Assembly: GCF_017165765.1 (NCBI RefSeq)
Contig: NZ_JAFGZD010000014.1
Location: forward strand, 1-64,000
Reading direction: 5' to 3'
Source of the DNA: Pseudomonas capsici
GTDB taxonomy: Bacteria > Pseudomonadota > Gammaproteobacteria > Pseudomonadales > Pseudomonadaceae
DNA length: 64,000 bases
The notes below the pieces were generated by a model. That model ran no database searches. It saw nothing but the letters and a program-made list of their open reading frames with translations, and had not been told where the DNA came from. Shown here piece by piece: positions 51,930 to 60,522 of the stretch. Every line of letters starts with the position of its first letter. The first letter of the stretch is position 1. Made by a program: the position numbers and the translations under genes.

Positions 51930-52655
51930 ATGCCCGCCCCTGCCCTGACAGGCCCGCAATACCTGAAAGAAGGCCTGAAGCTGATCCTCAGCCCCGGCCT
52001 GCGCCTGTTTGTCCTGCTGCCGCTGAGCATCAATCTGGTGCTGTTCGGTGGCCTGATCTATCTGGCCTTGCATCAGTTCGGCATCTGGGTCGATGCCTTC
52101 ATGCCGACCTTGCCGCACTGGCTGAGCTTTCTGAACTACATCCTCTGGCCATTGTTCGTGGCGCTGGTGCTGCTGATGGTGTTTTTCACCTTCACCATGC
52201 TGGCCAATATCATCGCCGCGCCCTTCAATGGTTTTCTGTCCGAGAAAGTCGAAGCCGTGATCCGTGGCAAGGATGAATCGCCCGACTTCAGTTGGTCCGA
52301 ACTGGCCGCCATGATCCCCCGCACCCTGGCACGCGAGGCCCGCAAGCTGGGTTACATGCTGCCGCGCATGCTGGGGCTCTTCATTCTGTCCTTTATCCCG
52401 GTGGTCAACCTGATCGCTGCCCCGCTCTGGCTGCTGTTCGGGATCTGGATGATGGCTATCCAGTACATCGACTACCCGGCGGACAACCACAAACTGGGCT
52501 GGAACGAAATGCTCGAGTGGCTGAAAAGCAAACGCTGGCAGAGCCTGAGCTTCGGCGGGATCGTTTATCTGGCGCTGCTGGTGCCGATGCTCAACATCCT
52601 GATGATGCCGGCGGCGGTGGCCGGGGCGACGTTGTTCTGGGTGAGAGAACGCTGA
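51930..52655 (+). CDS. cysZ: Sulfate transporter CysZ
   Basis: 241 residues. The EI24/CysZ pattern is clear: ALTGPQYLKEGLKLILSPGL, four to six hydrophobic stretches (LFVLLPLSINLVLFGGLIYL, WPLFVALVLLMVFFTFTMLA) and the signature IIAAPFNGFLSEKVE. It is an inner membrane sulfate channel feeding cysteine synthesis. GGAGG lies 5 bases before the ATG. Confidence 0.94.
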   Translation: MPAPALTGPQYLKEGLKLILSPGLRLFVLLPLSINLVLFGGLIYLALHQFGIWVDAFMPTLPHWLSFLNYILWPLFVALVLLMVFFTFTMLANIIAAPFNGFLSEKVEAVIRGKDESPDFSWSELAAMIPRTLAREARKLGYMLPRMLGLFILSFIPVVNLIAAPLWLLFGIWMMAIQYIDYPADNHKLGWNEMLEWLKSKRWQSLSFGGIVYLALLVPMLNILMMPAAVAGATLFWVRER

Positions 52656-52897
52656 CCCTGCAGGAGCGCAGGGATGCGTTCCTGAAGCTTATAAAAAGAA
52701 ATATCTCACATAATAAAAAGAACACTCTTCACCCCCCTCTAAAAAACACCTTAGAAGTACTGGCAATACATGACCGCCACAGGCAAACCATTGCCGTAAT
52801 ATCAATATAAAATAAATTGTAGGAGTTTTACGTAGGACGCTTATCAATACCCTATAAACATTAAGCCTCAACACTTTAAAAAATATTCCATGAAAAC

Positions 52898-52913
52898 TGG
52901 CACCCTGTTTGCT
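52898..52913 (+). promoter_or_regulatory. Sigma-54 promoter (-24/-12)
   Basis: TGGCAC, five bases, TTGCT: all invariant positions of the RpoN consensus TGGCAC-N5-TTGCW. The start point would fall about 32 bases before the ATG at 52945, leaving room only for the AGGAGG ribosome binding site. Confidence 0.8.
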
Positions 52914-52944
52914 CTTCTGCAATAAACACACAGGAGGCAACACC

Positions 52945-53268
52945 ATGGAAGTCAAAACAAAAACTGCCGCTGCACAAAGCGCTTACAAACCCGCCGCACT
53001 GGAAAGAATTCCCGAACCGCGTTCAAGCCGCTTTGCGCAGGTTTTCAGTGACGCTAAAAAAGCGACATCGGGCCCCGGAACCGCCCTCATCCCCGCTGCT
53101 GCAACGCTGACCCGGCTGGTACAACCCCGATCCACCTTCTTTCTGCAGAACATGACCCCGGAACAAAGGAAGTCCGCCGTCAATGACAAAGACTTCGAGC
53201 CCAGGCCTGCTGCTCTGGAAAGAGTGACGAACCAGCGGAATCGTCAAATCAAGCAAGATGCTGTTTAG
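52945..53268 (+). CDS. Hypothetical 107-residue protein under a sigma-54 promoter
   Basis: MEVKTKTAAAQSAYKPAALE, then FFLQNMTPEQRKSAVNDKDF. It is a basic, probably partly disordered protein; a PAALER segment occurs twice (near residues 17 and 91). AGGAGG lies 7 bases before the ATG. It forms an operon with the next gene (14 bases apart). No family recognised. The preceding 290 bases are AT-rich, suggesting transferred DNA. Confidence 0.75.
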   Translation: MEVKTKTAAAQSAYKPAALERIPEPRSSRFAQVFSDAKKATSGPGTALIPAAATLTRLVQPRSTFFLQNMTPEQRKSAVNDKDFEPRPAALERVTNQRNRQIKQDAV

Positions 53269-53282
53269 AACGGAGTCGAAAA

Positions 53283-53786
53283 ATGCAAACTCATATCGAT
53301 TCGCCATTTATCAATGTCACAAGCCTGGGCCCGCGATCAAAAGTCACAGCCACTGCGCAAAGCGAAGAAGGGATGTCGTTCGGCCAAGTGTTGAATGCTA
53401 CACAGAGCAAGGATTCGATAGTCAGTCAGGGAGAAAGAAACACGTTTCCCAGGGGATCAACATTCCGGTCTGAACTCCTTGAAGAGGCTGGCAAGGACCC
53501 GACTCAAGCAGCAAAAATGGCTTATGAATACGCTTATAACTCATTGGTATTTGAATTATTTGATGTTACTGACTACCCAACCATCCGCTATACCACAACC
53601 GGCCAGATAGTCACTGACGAAACAAGATTGTATTTTGCAAAAACGATGTCTTCGGTGCAGAAGCTTCGTGGAGAACTCTACGAAACAGAGCTTTTGAAAG
53701 GCACACCACCTGCGAAAATTCTGGAGAAAATCCTGGATTTCAATGACAGCCTTCCTCAGAAGTTCAAAGACATGGCCCATTGGTAG
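53283..53786 (+). CDS. Hypothetical 167-residue protein, second gene of the sigma-54 operon
   Basis: MQTHIDSPFINVTSLGPRSK, a polar disordered N-terminal third (to about residue 70), then a helical domain (AAKMAYEYAYNSLVFELFDV, TRLYFAKTMSSVQKLRGELY). A soluble protein with a flexible Ser/Thr-rich N-terminus and compact helical C-terminus resembles secreted substrates or their chaperones, but there is no direct evidence. GGAG lies 8 bases before the ATG. It ends in a strong bidirectional terminator. Confidence 0.75.
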   Translation: MQTHIDSPFINVTSLGPRSKVTATAQSEEGMSFGQVLNATQSKDSIVSQGERNTFPRGSTFRSELLEEAGKDPTQAAKMAYEYAYNSLVFELFDVTDYPTIRYTTTGQIVTDETRLYFAKTMSSVQKLRGELYETELLKGTPPAKILEKILDFNDSLPQKFKDMAHW

Positions 53787-53790
53787 CAAG

Positions 53791-53821
53791 CTATCCCCCT
53801 CTCGGATTGAGAGGGGGATAG
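53791..53821. terminator. Bidirectional intrinsic terminator
   Basis: CTATCCCCCTCTC and GAGAGGGGGATAG form 13 perfect pairs with loop GGATT, between the convergent 53283-53786 and FlhE-like genes. Confidence 0.9.
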
Positions 53822-53824
53822 TAG

Positions 53825-54244
53825 TTACCAATCTACGGTGACACGACCAAATTGTCCGGCCACAGGAACAGTGCCTGCACCATTCACCTTGATGGAATAA
53901 TAAAAGCTTCTATTGGCAAGCTGGCCTCTAAAAACCTGAGTAGATCCAACACGCATACGAGAAATATCAATGCAGTTATTGGCCTGACACAATTTAACTT
54001 CCAACCCTCGCGGCCATCCCGTCACATTCCAGTTCCAGCTGACATTCTTGATCCACGCACCTTCTGGCGGTGCTCCGCGTAATGGAAGATTGGCGGTATA
54101 GAGATATCCGCGCGAATGTACCGTTGGTAAATTTACCGAAGATTGATAGCTACCAGCCATAGCCATTTCTGAATACCCTGAAAGCGCCAGCACAATTCCC
54201 GTGGCCGAGCGAATCCACTTCGACTTGTTATAGTCAAATTTCAT
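53825..54244 (-). CDS. FlhE-like periplasmic protein
   Basis: 139 residues. A signal peptide (about 1-30, ending near SEMAMAGSYQ), then a small beta-rich domain: VHSRGYLYTANLPLRGAPPE, WNWNVTGWPRGLEVKLCQAN, then NCIDISRMRVGSTQVFRGQL. The GLEVKLC...NCIDI segment with two Cys parallels GLRVRLC...RCVEL of enterobacterial FlhE, a periplasmic protein influencing flagellar proton leakage. No flagellar genes are nearby. Function is inferred from this weak likeness only. Lower GC than the core genome. Confidence 0.65.
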   Translation of the reverse strand: MKFDYNKSKWIRSATGIVLALSGYSEMAMAGSYQSSVNLPTVHSRGYLYTANLPLRGAPPEGAWIKNVSWNWNVTGWPRGLEVKLCQANNCIDISRMRVGSTQVFRGQLANRSFYYSIKVNGAGTVPVAGQFGRVTVDW

Positions 54245-54592
54245 TTCATGCTTCCTTGTTTTTTCACATCAAGAAGGCCAGACCGATCTAACCGGTTTGC
54301 TGCCTTCGCCTATCGAATTTAAATCGATAGCCTGACGTTATTCAGAAAGCACTGAACCTCAACACTCAATCAAATACATTGAACACTTACAGAAAAGACC
54401 TACACCCATGCCAGATCAAAATATGGCTCAATGTAGTACTTATAAAAGACAAACTTTACCTTCATTGAAATCTACAACTCACTCTCACAAGAAGAACTCA
54501 GTCCATGGCTTATTCCCAGTTAAAACCCTCACGTCACAAATCCATCATCCAACAGCCACATAACCGACATGCAACAGGTCGAGACTGCTCCC
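54245..54592. other. AT-rich intergenic region between divergent genes
   Basis: About 350 bases. It holds a dyad, CTATCGA/TCGATAG (54310-54330), upstream of the FlhE-like gene, a possible operator. A 51-codon frame from 54408 has no ribosome binding site. Confidence 0.5.
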
Positions 54593-55777
54593 ATGAGCAA
54601 AATTCTGCATGTCACTCTTATCACTGAAACCTTCACTCCCGAAATCAATGGCGTCGCCAATACGTTGGGGCGGCTTTGTGACGGATTGCGTTTGCGCGGG
54701 CATCGGGTCGAGCTGATCAGGCCGCGTCAGGGTGAGGAAGCAGGTTTTGCTGCCGACGACTTGATGCTGTGCCGGGGATGGCCGATACCGGGCTATCCGG
54801 GGCTGCAATGGGGTCAGTCTTCGATGCACAAGCTGCTGCGCCGTTGGCAGCGGCGGCGTCCGGATGTGTTGTATATCGCGACCGAAGGGCCATTGGGCCT
54901 TTCGGCATTGCGGGCGGCCCGGCGGCTGGGAATTGCGGTAATCAGTGGCTTTCATACCAACTTCCCGCAGTACACCCAGCAATACGGCATGGGATTCATT
55001 ACCCGCTTGCTGACCCATTATCTGCGCTGGTTCCACAATCGCTCGCGCATGACACTGGTTCCCAGCATCAGCCAGAAGGTGGAGCTGGAGCGGCGTGGTT
55101 TCGAGCGGATCGAGTTGTTGTCGCGCGGGGTAGACAGCCAGTTGTTTCACCCTTCCAGACGCTCACAGGCGCTGCGCGAAAGCTGGGGGCTGCAAGTGGG
55201 TGATACCGCCATCCTGCATGTAGGCAGGCTGGCACCGGAAAAGAATCTGGGCCTGCTCAAAACCTGCTTCGAGGCTTTGAAAGAAAGTTATCCACGGCGC
55301 AATCTGAAACTGATTGTGGTAGGAGACGGGCCGCAACGGGCGGCTCTGGAGCAGCAGATACCCGATGCGATTTTCTGCGGTACGCAACGCGGCGAGACGC
55401 TGGCAGCCCATTACGCGTCCGGCGATCTGTTTCTCTTCCCGAGCCTGACCGAAACCTTCGGCAATGTCGTGCTTGAGGCGCTGGCCTCAGGGCTTGGCGT
55501 GGTGGCCTATGATGAAGCGGCTGCCGGGCAGCATATTCGTCACGGCCACAATGGCGCGCTGGCCATGCCCGGTGACGAAGAGGCTTTCATCGATGCCGCA
55601 CACTGGCTGGTGGAAGACAGCGAAGCCCTGCGCAGGGTAAGACTCAATGCCCGCAAGCATGCCAGTCGTCAGGGCTGGACGGCGATTATCGATCAGTTCG
55701 AACAGCAGTTGTTCAGCGCCTGCCCGGCCAACGATGCGCAGACCAAAGGCCAGACCATCAAATCCGTTTCGGGCTGA
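54593..55777 (+). CDS. Glycosyltransferase family 4 (GT-B fold, mannosyltransferase-like)
   Basis: 394 residues. The N-terminal acceptor domain begins LHVTLITETFTPEINGVANT; the C-terminal domain has HVGRLAPEKNLGLL, the sugar-nucleotide site SLTETFGNVVLEALASGLGV and VAYDEAAAGQHI. This is the family of GDP-mannose-dependent alpha-mannosyltransferases that glycosylate lipids such as diacylglycerol or glucuronosyl-diacylglycerol; these act under phosphate limitation. The donor is not certain. The ATG at 54593 matches the family start; one at 54569 adds eight residues. Confidence 0.9.
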   Translation: MSKILHVTLITETFTPEINGVANTLGRLCDGLRLRGHRVELIRPRQGEEAGFAADDLMLCRGWPIPGYPGLQWGQSSMHKLLRRWQRRRPDVLYIATEGPLGLSALRAARRLGIAVISGFHTNFPQYTQQYGMGFITRLLTHYLRWFHNRSRMTLVPSISQKVELERRGFERIELLSRGVDSQLFHPSRRSQALRESWGLQVGDTAILHVGRLAPEKNLGLLKTCFEALKESYPRRNLKLIVVGDGPQRAALEQQIPDAIFCGTQRGETLAAHYASGDLFLFPSLTETFGNVVLEALASGLGVVAYDEAAAGQHIRHGHNGALAMPGDEEAFIDAAHWLVEDSEALRRVRLNARKHASRQGWTAIIDQFEQQLFSACPANDAQTKGQTIKSVSG

Positions 55778-55844
55778 AAACCGGGCAGGTCGTTGATGGT
55801 CTGAGGGTGGCTTGCTTGCGACAAAGGCAGGCTTCAACGGGCTT

Positions 55845-55867
55845 GTCGCCAGCAAGCTGCCTCCAAC
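55845..55867 (-). repeat. REP element after the glycosyltransferase gene
   Basis: A GTCGCCAGCAAGCTGCCTCC core plus AAC, with a decayed inverted partner at about 55806-55828; a degenerate REPIN of the 26837 type. Confidence 0.75.
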
Positions 55868-55915
55868 AGTCACCGAAATGACCTGGCAACACTTGTCACA
55901 ACAGAACGGGGCAGA

Positions 55916-56398
55916 TCAGGCCAGGGCCTTTTCGATGGCCTGGATAACCACAGGATCGTCCGGTGCCATACGGGGCGAGAAGCGGGCGATCACGGCACCG
56001 TTGCGACCGACCAGAAACTTCTCGAAGTTCCAGGTGATATCGCCAGGAAACTCGGCCCCCTCGCCAGCCAGCAGGCGATACAACGGATGACGTTGCGCTC
56101 CATTGACCTCGAGCTTTTCGCCCAGCGCGAAGGTCACGCCATAATTGAGTTTGCAGAACTCCTGGATTTCCTGCTCGGAACCAGGCTCCTGTCCGGCAAA
56201 CTGATTGCACGGCAGACCCAGGATACTGAAGCCCTTGTCCTTGTATTGCTGGTAAAGGCTTTCAAGCGCTGCATATTGTGGCGTGAGCCCGCATTTGGAG
56301 GCCACGTTGACGACCAGGACCACTGTGTTCTTCAAAGGCGCCAGAGGCAGTTCCTGCCCGTTCAGCGCCTTCAGTGTGATGTCGTGAAAAGCACTCAT
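55916..56398 (-). CDS. Glutathione peroxidase family protein (thioredoxin-type, BtuE-like)
   Basis: 160 residues. Peroxidatic Cys36 in NVASKCGLTPQY, Gln/Trp partners in LPCNQFAGQEPGS and ITWNFEKFLV, and an additional Cys in EFCKLNYG that serves as the resolving Cys in thioredoxin-dependent members. It reduces peroxides and lipid peroxides in the cytoplasm. It has Cys in place of selenocysteine. Confidence 0.93.
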   Translation of the reverse strand: MSAFHDITLKALNGQELPLAPLKNTVVLVVNVASKCGLTPQYAALESLYQQYKDKGFSILGLPCNQFAGQEPGSEQEIQEFCKLNYGVTFALGEKLEVNGAQRHPLYRLLAGEGAEFPGDITWNFEKFLVGRNGAVIARFSPRMAPDDPVVIQAIEKALA

Positions 56399-56523
56399 GA
56401 AATCCTCTCCCCCATGAAGCCCGAGCGAACCAAAAAGGCGCCATGGCAGACCCGCGTAACGAAAGTCGTCATCGCAGAACAGCCAGAGCGCCTTTGTCAG
56501 TTACCTGAGCTTAGCAGCACAAA

Positions 56524-57009
56524 TCAGTGGTGATGACCACCTTCACCATGAATATGGCCATGAGCCAGTTCTTCTTGGCTGGCATCGCGGATCTTGACGA
56601 TCTTGACTTCGAAGTTCAGGCGCTGACCCGCCAGCGGGTGGTTGCCATCAACGGTGACATCGTCGCCGTCCAGGTCGCGAATTGTCACGATCTGCATGCT
56701 GCCGTCCGGGCCGGAGGCGTGGAACTGCATGCCGACTTCCAGTTCGTCGACACCTTCGAACATGCTGCGGTTCAGGGTGCTGACCAGCTCGGCGGAGTAT
56801 TCGCCGTAGGCATCTTCCGGCTCGATGGCGACTTTCAGTTCGTCACCGACGTCTTTGCCGACCAGAGCCTTTTCCAGGCCCGGGATGATGTTGCCGGCGC
56901 CATGCAGGTAGACCAGCGGAGCACCGCCGGCAGAACTGTCGATGACCTCACCAGCGTCGTTGGTCAGGGTATAGTCAATAGAGACAGCCTTGTTGGCGGC
57001 GATCGGCAT
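56524..57009 (-). CDS. slyD: FKBP-type peptidyl-prolyl isomerase SlyD
   Basis: 161 residues. FKBP domain with an inserted flap: VSIDYTLTNDAGEVIDSSAG, GAPLVYLHGAGNIIPGLEKA, LVGKDVGDELKV. The His-rich tail (HGHIHGEGGHHH) is the metal-binding end known from SlyD, used in nickel delivery. The ATG at 57009 gives the typical N-terminus; upstream in-frame codons are not family-like. Confidence 0.95.
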   Translation of the reverse strand: MPIAANKAVSIDYTLTNDAGEVIDSSAGGAPLVYLHGAGNIIPGLEKALVGKDVGDELKVAIEPEDAYGEYSAELVSTLNRSMFEGVDELEVGMQFHASGPDGSMQIVTIRDLDGDDVTVDGNHPLAGQRLNFEVKIVKIRDASQEELAHGHIHGEGGHHH

Positions 57010-57100
57010 GGGGCAGGACCTTTTGCTTAAGATTTGAGAACGAGCAAGTTTAACCAAGCAATCGCTCGAAAGCGAACGCAACTCTGACAGACGGCCCCGA

Positions 57101-57340
57101 TTGGAAAACTCGACGGTTATTGATTTCAGGCAGGATGAAGACGGTCACTGGATCGTGGTGCTGTCCTGCGGGCACACACAACATCTTCGCCATCAGCCCC
57201 CATGGCAATCCCGTGCCTGGGTGCTGGACCCTGAGCAGCGTCAGCAAAAAATAGGTCAGGGCTTTCACTGTGGCTGGTGTGCGAAGTCGTCAGATAACGA
57301 TAGTCTTGGCGCCGAGGAGTCGCGCCAGACGACTTCCTGA
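57101..57340 (+). CDS. DUF3565 domain protein
   Basis: 79 residues from a TTG start; the frame has no ATG or GTG before the conserved domain. The family block DEDGHWIVVLSCGHTQHLRH, then QPPWQSRAWVLDPEQRQQKI, is unmistakable, with a CGHxxHxRHxPP pattern and a later CGWC that look metal-binding. Function unknown. Divergent from slyD. Confidence 0.85.
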   Translation: MENSTVIDFRQDEDGHWIVVLSCGHTQHLRHQPPWQSRAWVLDPEQRQQKIGQGFHCGWCAKSSDNDSLGAEESRQTTS

Positions 57341-57405
57341 TTTTTTCTGGTCGAAGGGCTGTCCATTTCGCCGCGACCATTGCACTGCTCAATCGAGAAG
57401 CCGGT

Positions 57406-59496
57406 ATGCAGACTTTTTTCATCTCCCCCACGGATTTTGGCGTGGGTTTGACATCCATCAGCCTTGGCCTGGTTCGCACCCTTGAGCGTGCAGGCCTGAA
57501 AGTCGGTTTTTTCAAGCCGATCGCACAACCTCATCCGGGCGATCTGGGCCCTGAACGCTCCACCGAACTGGTGGCCCGCACCCACGGCCTCAAGCCGCCC
57601 AAACCTCTGGGGCTGGCGCATGTGGAGCGCATGCTCGGCGATGGCCAACTGGATGAGTTGCTGGAAGAAATCATCAGTCTTTATCAGCAGGCAGCCGTCG
57701 GCAAGGACGTGCTGATTGTCGAAGGCATGGTCCCGACGCGCAGCGCCAGTTATGCCGCACGGGTCAACCTGCACCTGGCCAAGAGCCTGGATGCCGAAGT
57801 GATTCTGGTGTCCGCGCCGGAAAACGAAGTGCTCACCGAGCTTTCGGGCCGGGTCGAATTGCAGGCTCAACTGTTCGGCGGGCCGAAAGACCCGAAAGTG
57901 CTGGGTGTGATCCTCAACAAGGTGCGTACCGAAGAAAGCATGGAAGTCTTCGCGGCACGCCTGAAAGAGCACTCTCCTCTGCTGCGCAGCGGAGACTTCC
58001 GTCTGCTGGGTTGCATTCCGTTCCAGGCCGAACTCAATGCCCCGCGCACCCGTGACGTGGCGGAGTTGCTGGGTGCCCAGGTGCTCAACGCCGGGGACTA
58101 CGAACAACGGCGCATGTCGAAAATCATCATATGCGCCCGGACTGTGCTCAATACCGTGCCATTGCTCAAGCCCGGCGTTCTGGTGGTCACACCGGGCGAC
58201 CGCGACGACATCATCCTGGCGGTCAGTCTGGCGGCCATGAATGGCGTGCCGCTGGCAGGCCTGTTGCTGACCAGCGACACCGTACCCGACCCGCGCATCA
58301 TGGAGCTGTGTCGAGGCGCATTGCAGGCCGGTCTGCCGGTGCTGTCGGTGAGCAGCGGCTCCTACGACACGGCAACGCGCCTGAATCAGTTGAACAAGGA
58401 AATCCCCATCGATGACCGCGAGCGCGCGGAAATCATCACCGATTTCGTTGCCGGCCATCTGGATGCCACCTGGTTGCATCAACGCTGCGGTACACCGAGG
58501 GAGTTGCGTCTTTCGCCTGCGGTGTTCCGCTATCAGTTGATCCAGCGTGCCCAGGCTGCCAACAAGCGCATCGTGCTGCCTGAGGGCAACGAGCCGCTGA
58601 CAATCCAGGCCGCCGCCATCTGCCAGGCACGCGGTATTGCCCGTTGCGTCCTGCTGGCCAAGCCCGAGGAAGTCCAGGCGGTCGCCCAGGCCCATGACAT
58701 TGAATTGCCGCCGGGGCTGGAGATTCTCGACCCGGACCTGATTCGCGAGCGTTATGTCGCGCCGATGGTCGAACTGCGCAAGAACAAAAGCCTCAATGCC
58801 CCGATGGCCGAGCAGCAACTGGAGGATCCGGTAGTGATCGGCACCGTGATGCTGGCGCTGGATGAGGTGGACGGTCTGGTATCGGGCGTCATTCACTCCA
58901 CCGCCAATACCATTCGCCCGGCCCTGCAACTGATCAAGACTGCATCCGGCTGCACCCTGGTTTCGTCGGTATTCTTCATGCTGTTCCCCGAGCAGGTGCT
59001 GGTCTACGGCGACTGCATCATGAACCCGCATCCGAGTGCTGCTGAACTGGCAGAAATCGCCTTGCAGAGTGCCGACTCCGCCGTGGCATTCGGTATTGCA
59101 CCACGGGTGGCGATGATCAGTTATTCCAGCGGCAATTCCGCCAGTGGCGAGGAAGTGGAAAAGGTTCGCGAAGCGACCCAACTGGCTCGTGAAACCCAGC
59201 GCAGTCTGTTGATCGACGGTCCGCTGCAGTATGATGCCGCGGCCAACGAAGACGTCGCTCGCCAACTGGCACCGGACAGCCCGGTGGCTGGACGCGCGAC
59301 GGTATTCGTGTTCCCGGACCTGAATACCGGCAACACCACGTACAAGGCAGTACAGCGCAGCGCCGACTGCGTAAGCCTCGGTCCGATGCTGCAAGGTCTG
59401 CGCAAACCGGTGAACGACCTGCCACGCGGTGCGCAAGTCGACGACATCGTCTACACCATCGCCCTGACCGCGATTCAGGCAGACACACTTTCCTGA
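57406..59496 (+). CDS. pta: Phosphate acetyltransferase
   Basis: 696 residues. An N-terminal P-loop/DRTGG regulatory part (MQTFFISPTDFGVGLTSISL, GLVRTLERAGLKVGFFKPIA) and the C-terminal PTA catalytic domain from about residue 375 (IVLPEGNEPLTIQAAAICQA, VSGVIHSTANTIRPALQLIK, SYSSGNSASGEEVEKVREAT). It converts acetyl-CoA and phosphate to acetyl phosphate. The full long-form length is typical of gamma-proteobacteria. The downstream acyltransferase and OmpA lipoprotein gene order matches P. aeruginosa PA0835-PA0833. Confidence 0.97.
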   Translation: MQTFFISPTDFGVGLTSISLGLVRTLERAGLKVGFFKPIAQPHPGDLGPERSTELVARTHGLKPPKPLGLAHVERMLGDGQLDELLEEIISLYQQAAVGKDVLIVEGMVPTRSASYAARVNLHLAKSLDAEVILVSAPENEVLTELSGRVELQAQLFGGPKDPKVLGVILNKVRTEESMEVFAARLKEHSPLLRSGDFRLLGCIPFQAELNAPRTRDVAELLGAQVLNAGDYEQRRMSKIIICARTVLNTVPLLKPGVLVVTPGDRDDIILAVSLAAMNGVPLAGLLLTSDTVPDPRIMELCRGALQAGLPVLSVSSGSYDTATRLNQLNKEIPIDDRERAEIITDFVAGHLDATWLHQRCGTPRELRLSPAVFRYQLIQRAQAANKRIVLPEGNEPLTIQAAAICQARGIARCVLLAKPEEVQAVAQAHDIELPPGLEILDPDLIRERYVAPMVELRKNKSLNAPMAEQQLEDPVVIGTVMLALDEVDGLVSGVIHSTANTIRPALQLIKTASGCTLVSSVFFMLFPEQVLVYGDCIMNPHPSAAELAEIALQSADSAVAFGIAPRVAMISYSSGNSASGEEVEKVREATQLARETQRSLLIDGPLQYDAAANEDVARQLAPDSPVAGRATVFVFPDLNTGNTTYKAVQRSADCVSLGPMLQGLRKPVNDLPRGAQVDDIVYTIALTAIQADTLS

Positions 59497-59578
59497 TACA
59501 CATCACGATGCCATCTGTGCAGACTGCCGTTGTGCAGTCTGCACCGCATCCCATTACACTCTGGAGTCACTATCCGTC

Positions 59579-60475
59579 ATGGATACCTTGCCTGCCCCAT
59601 TGCGCGGCGTCATTGCCTCGCTGTTGTTGGCGCTCAACACCATTGCCTGCTGTGCAGTGCTGTTCGTGGTCACCTTCTTCAAGATCTGCCTGCCCTTCAA
59701 GCCCGCCCAGCGCCTGACCGACTGGCTGATGATTCATATCCAGGAAACCTGGATCAGTTGCAACAATGCCTGGATCAGGCTGCTGGGCCACACGCGCTGG
59801 CAGTTGAGCGGTCTTGAAGGGCTGGATTACGAACACTCGTACCTGATCACCAGCAACCATCAGAGCTGGGTCGACATCATGGTCCTGCAGTACGTACTCA
59901 ATCGACGTATCCGCCCGCTGAAGTTCTTTCTCAAGCAGGAGCTGATCTGGGTACCGCTGATTGGCCTGGCCTGGTGGGCACTGGGTTTTCCGTTCATGAA
60001 GCGCTACTCCAAGGCGTATCTGGCCAGACACCCCGAGAAGAAAGGCAAGGATCTGGAAACCACACGCCGCACCTGCGCCAGATTCCGTCATAACCCGGTG
60101 GGCATTTTCAACTTTGCCGAAGGCACGCGCTTTACCAAAGCCAAGCATGCCGAACAGAATTCACCGTTTCGCAACCTGCTCAAGCCCAAGGCCGGCGGGC
60201 TGGCGTTCGTGCTGGATGCCATGGGCGAGCAGCTTGAGTCGATCGTCAACGTCACCATTCACTATCCTGGCGGGCAACCGGGTTACTGGGACCTGCTGTG
60301 TGGCAACGTGAAAGAAGTTGTGGCGCACTTTGAAGAGATAGAAATCCCGCCGCAGTTCATCGGCAGGAACTACGACCAGGATCAGGCCTACCGCCAGGAG
60401 TTCCAGCAGTGGATCAACGGCTTGTGGGAGGAGAAGGATCGCTTGCTGGACCGGCTCAAGGGTCATCGCGAATAA
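59579..60475 (+). CDS. PlsC-type acyltransferase (YihG-like)
   Basis: 298 residues. One N-terminal hydrophobic segment (LLLALNTIACCAVLFVVTFF), then the acyltransferase motifs: NHQSWVDIM (motif I), KFFLKQELIWVPLIGLAWW, and FNFAEGTRFT (motif III). It probably transfers an acyl chain to lysophosphatidic acid at the inner membrane. Length and sequence style match the YihG subgroup rather than PlsC proper. Confidence 0.92.
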   Translation: MDTLPAPLRGVIASLLLALNTIACCAVLFVVTFFKICLPFKPAQRLTDWLMIHIQETWISCNNAWIRLLGHTRWQLSGLEGLDYEHSYLITSNHQSWVDIMVLQYVLNRRIRPLKFFLKQELIWVPLIGLAWWALGFPFMKRYSKAYLARHPEKKGKDLETTRRTCARFRHNPVGIFNFAEGTRFTKAKHAEQNSPFRNLLKPKAGGLAFVLDAMGEQLESIVNVTIHYPGGQPGYWDLLCGNVKEVVAHFEEIEIPPQFIGRNYDQDQAYRQEFQQWINGLWEEKDRLLDRLKGHRE

Positions 60476-60508
60476 ATTCGCTCCTGCAGAGTCGCGCAGG
60501 AGCGAATT
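60475..60508. terminator. Hairpin between the acyltransferase and OmpA genes
   Basis: AATTCGCTCCTGC and GCAGGAGCGAATT form 13 perfect pairs with an 8-base loop, next to a TTCGCGAA motif; probable bidirectional terminator. Confidence 0.8.
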
Positions 60509-60522
60509 CATTCGCGAACCTG

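Noticed and set aside
54408..54563. 51-codon frame from an ATG upstream of the glycosyltransferase gene
   Set aside because: No ribosome binding site and low-complexity Ser/Thr/His composition.
57265..59436. 723-codon frame on the minus strand over pta
   Set aside because: Antisense shadow; the plus-strand frame has all Pta motifs, and the minus product is His/Gln/Arg-rich without any domain.
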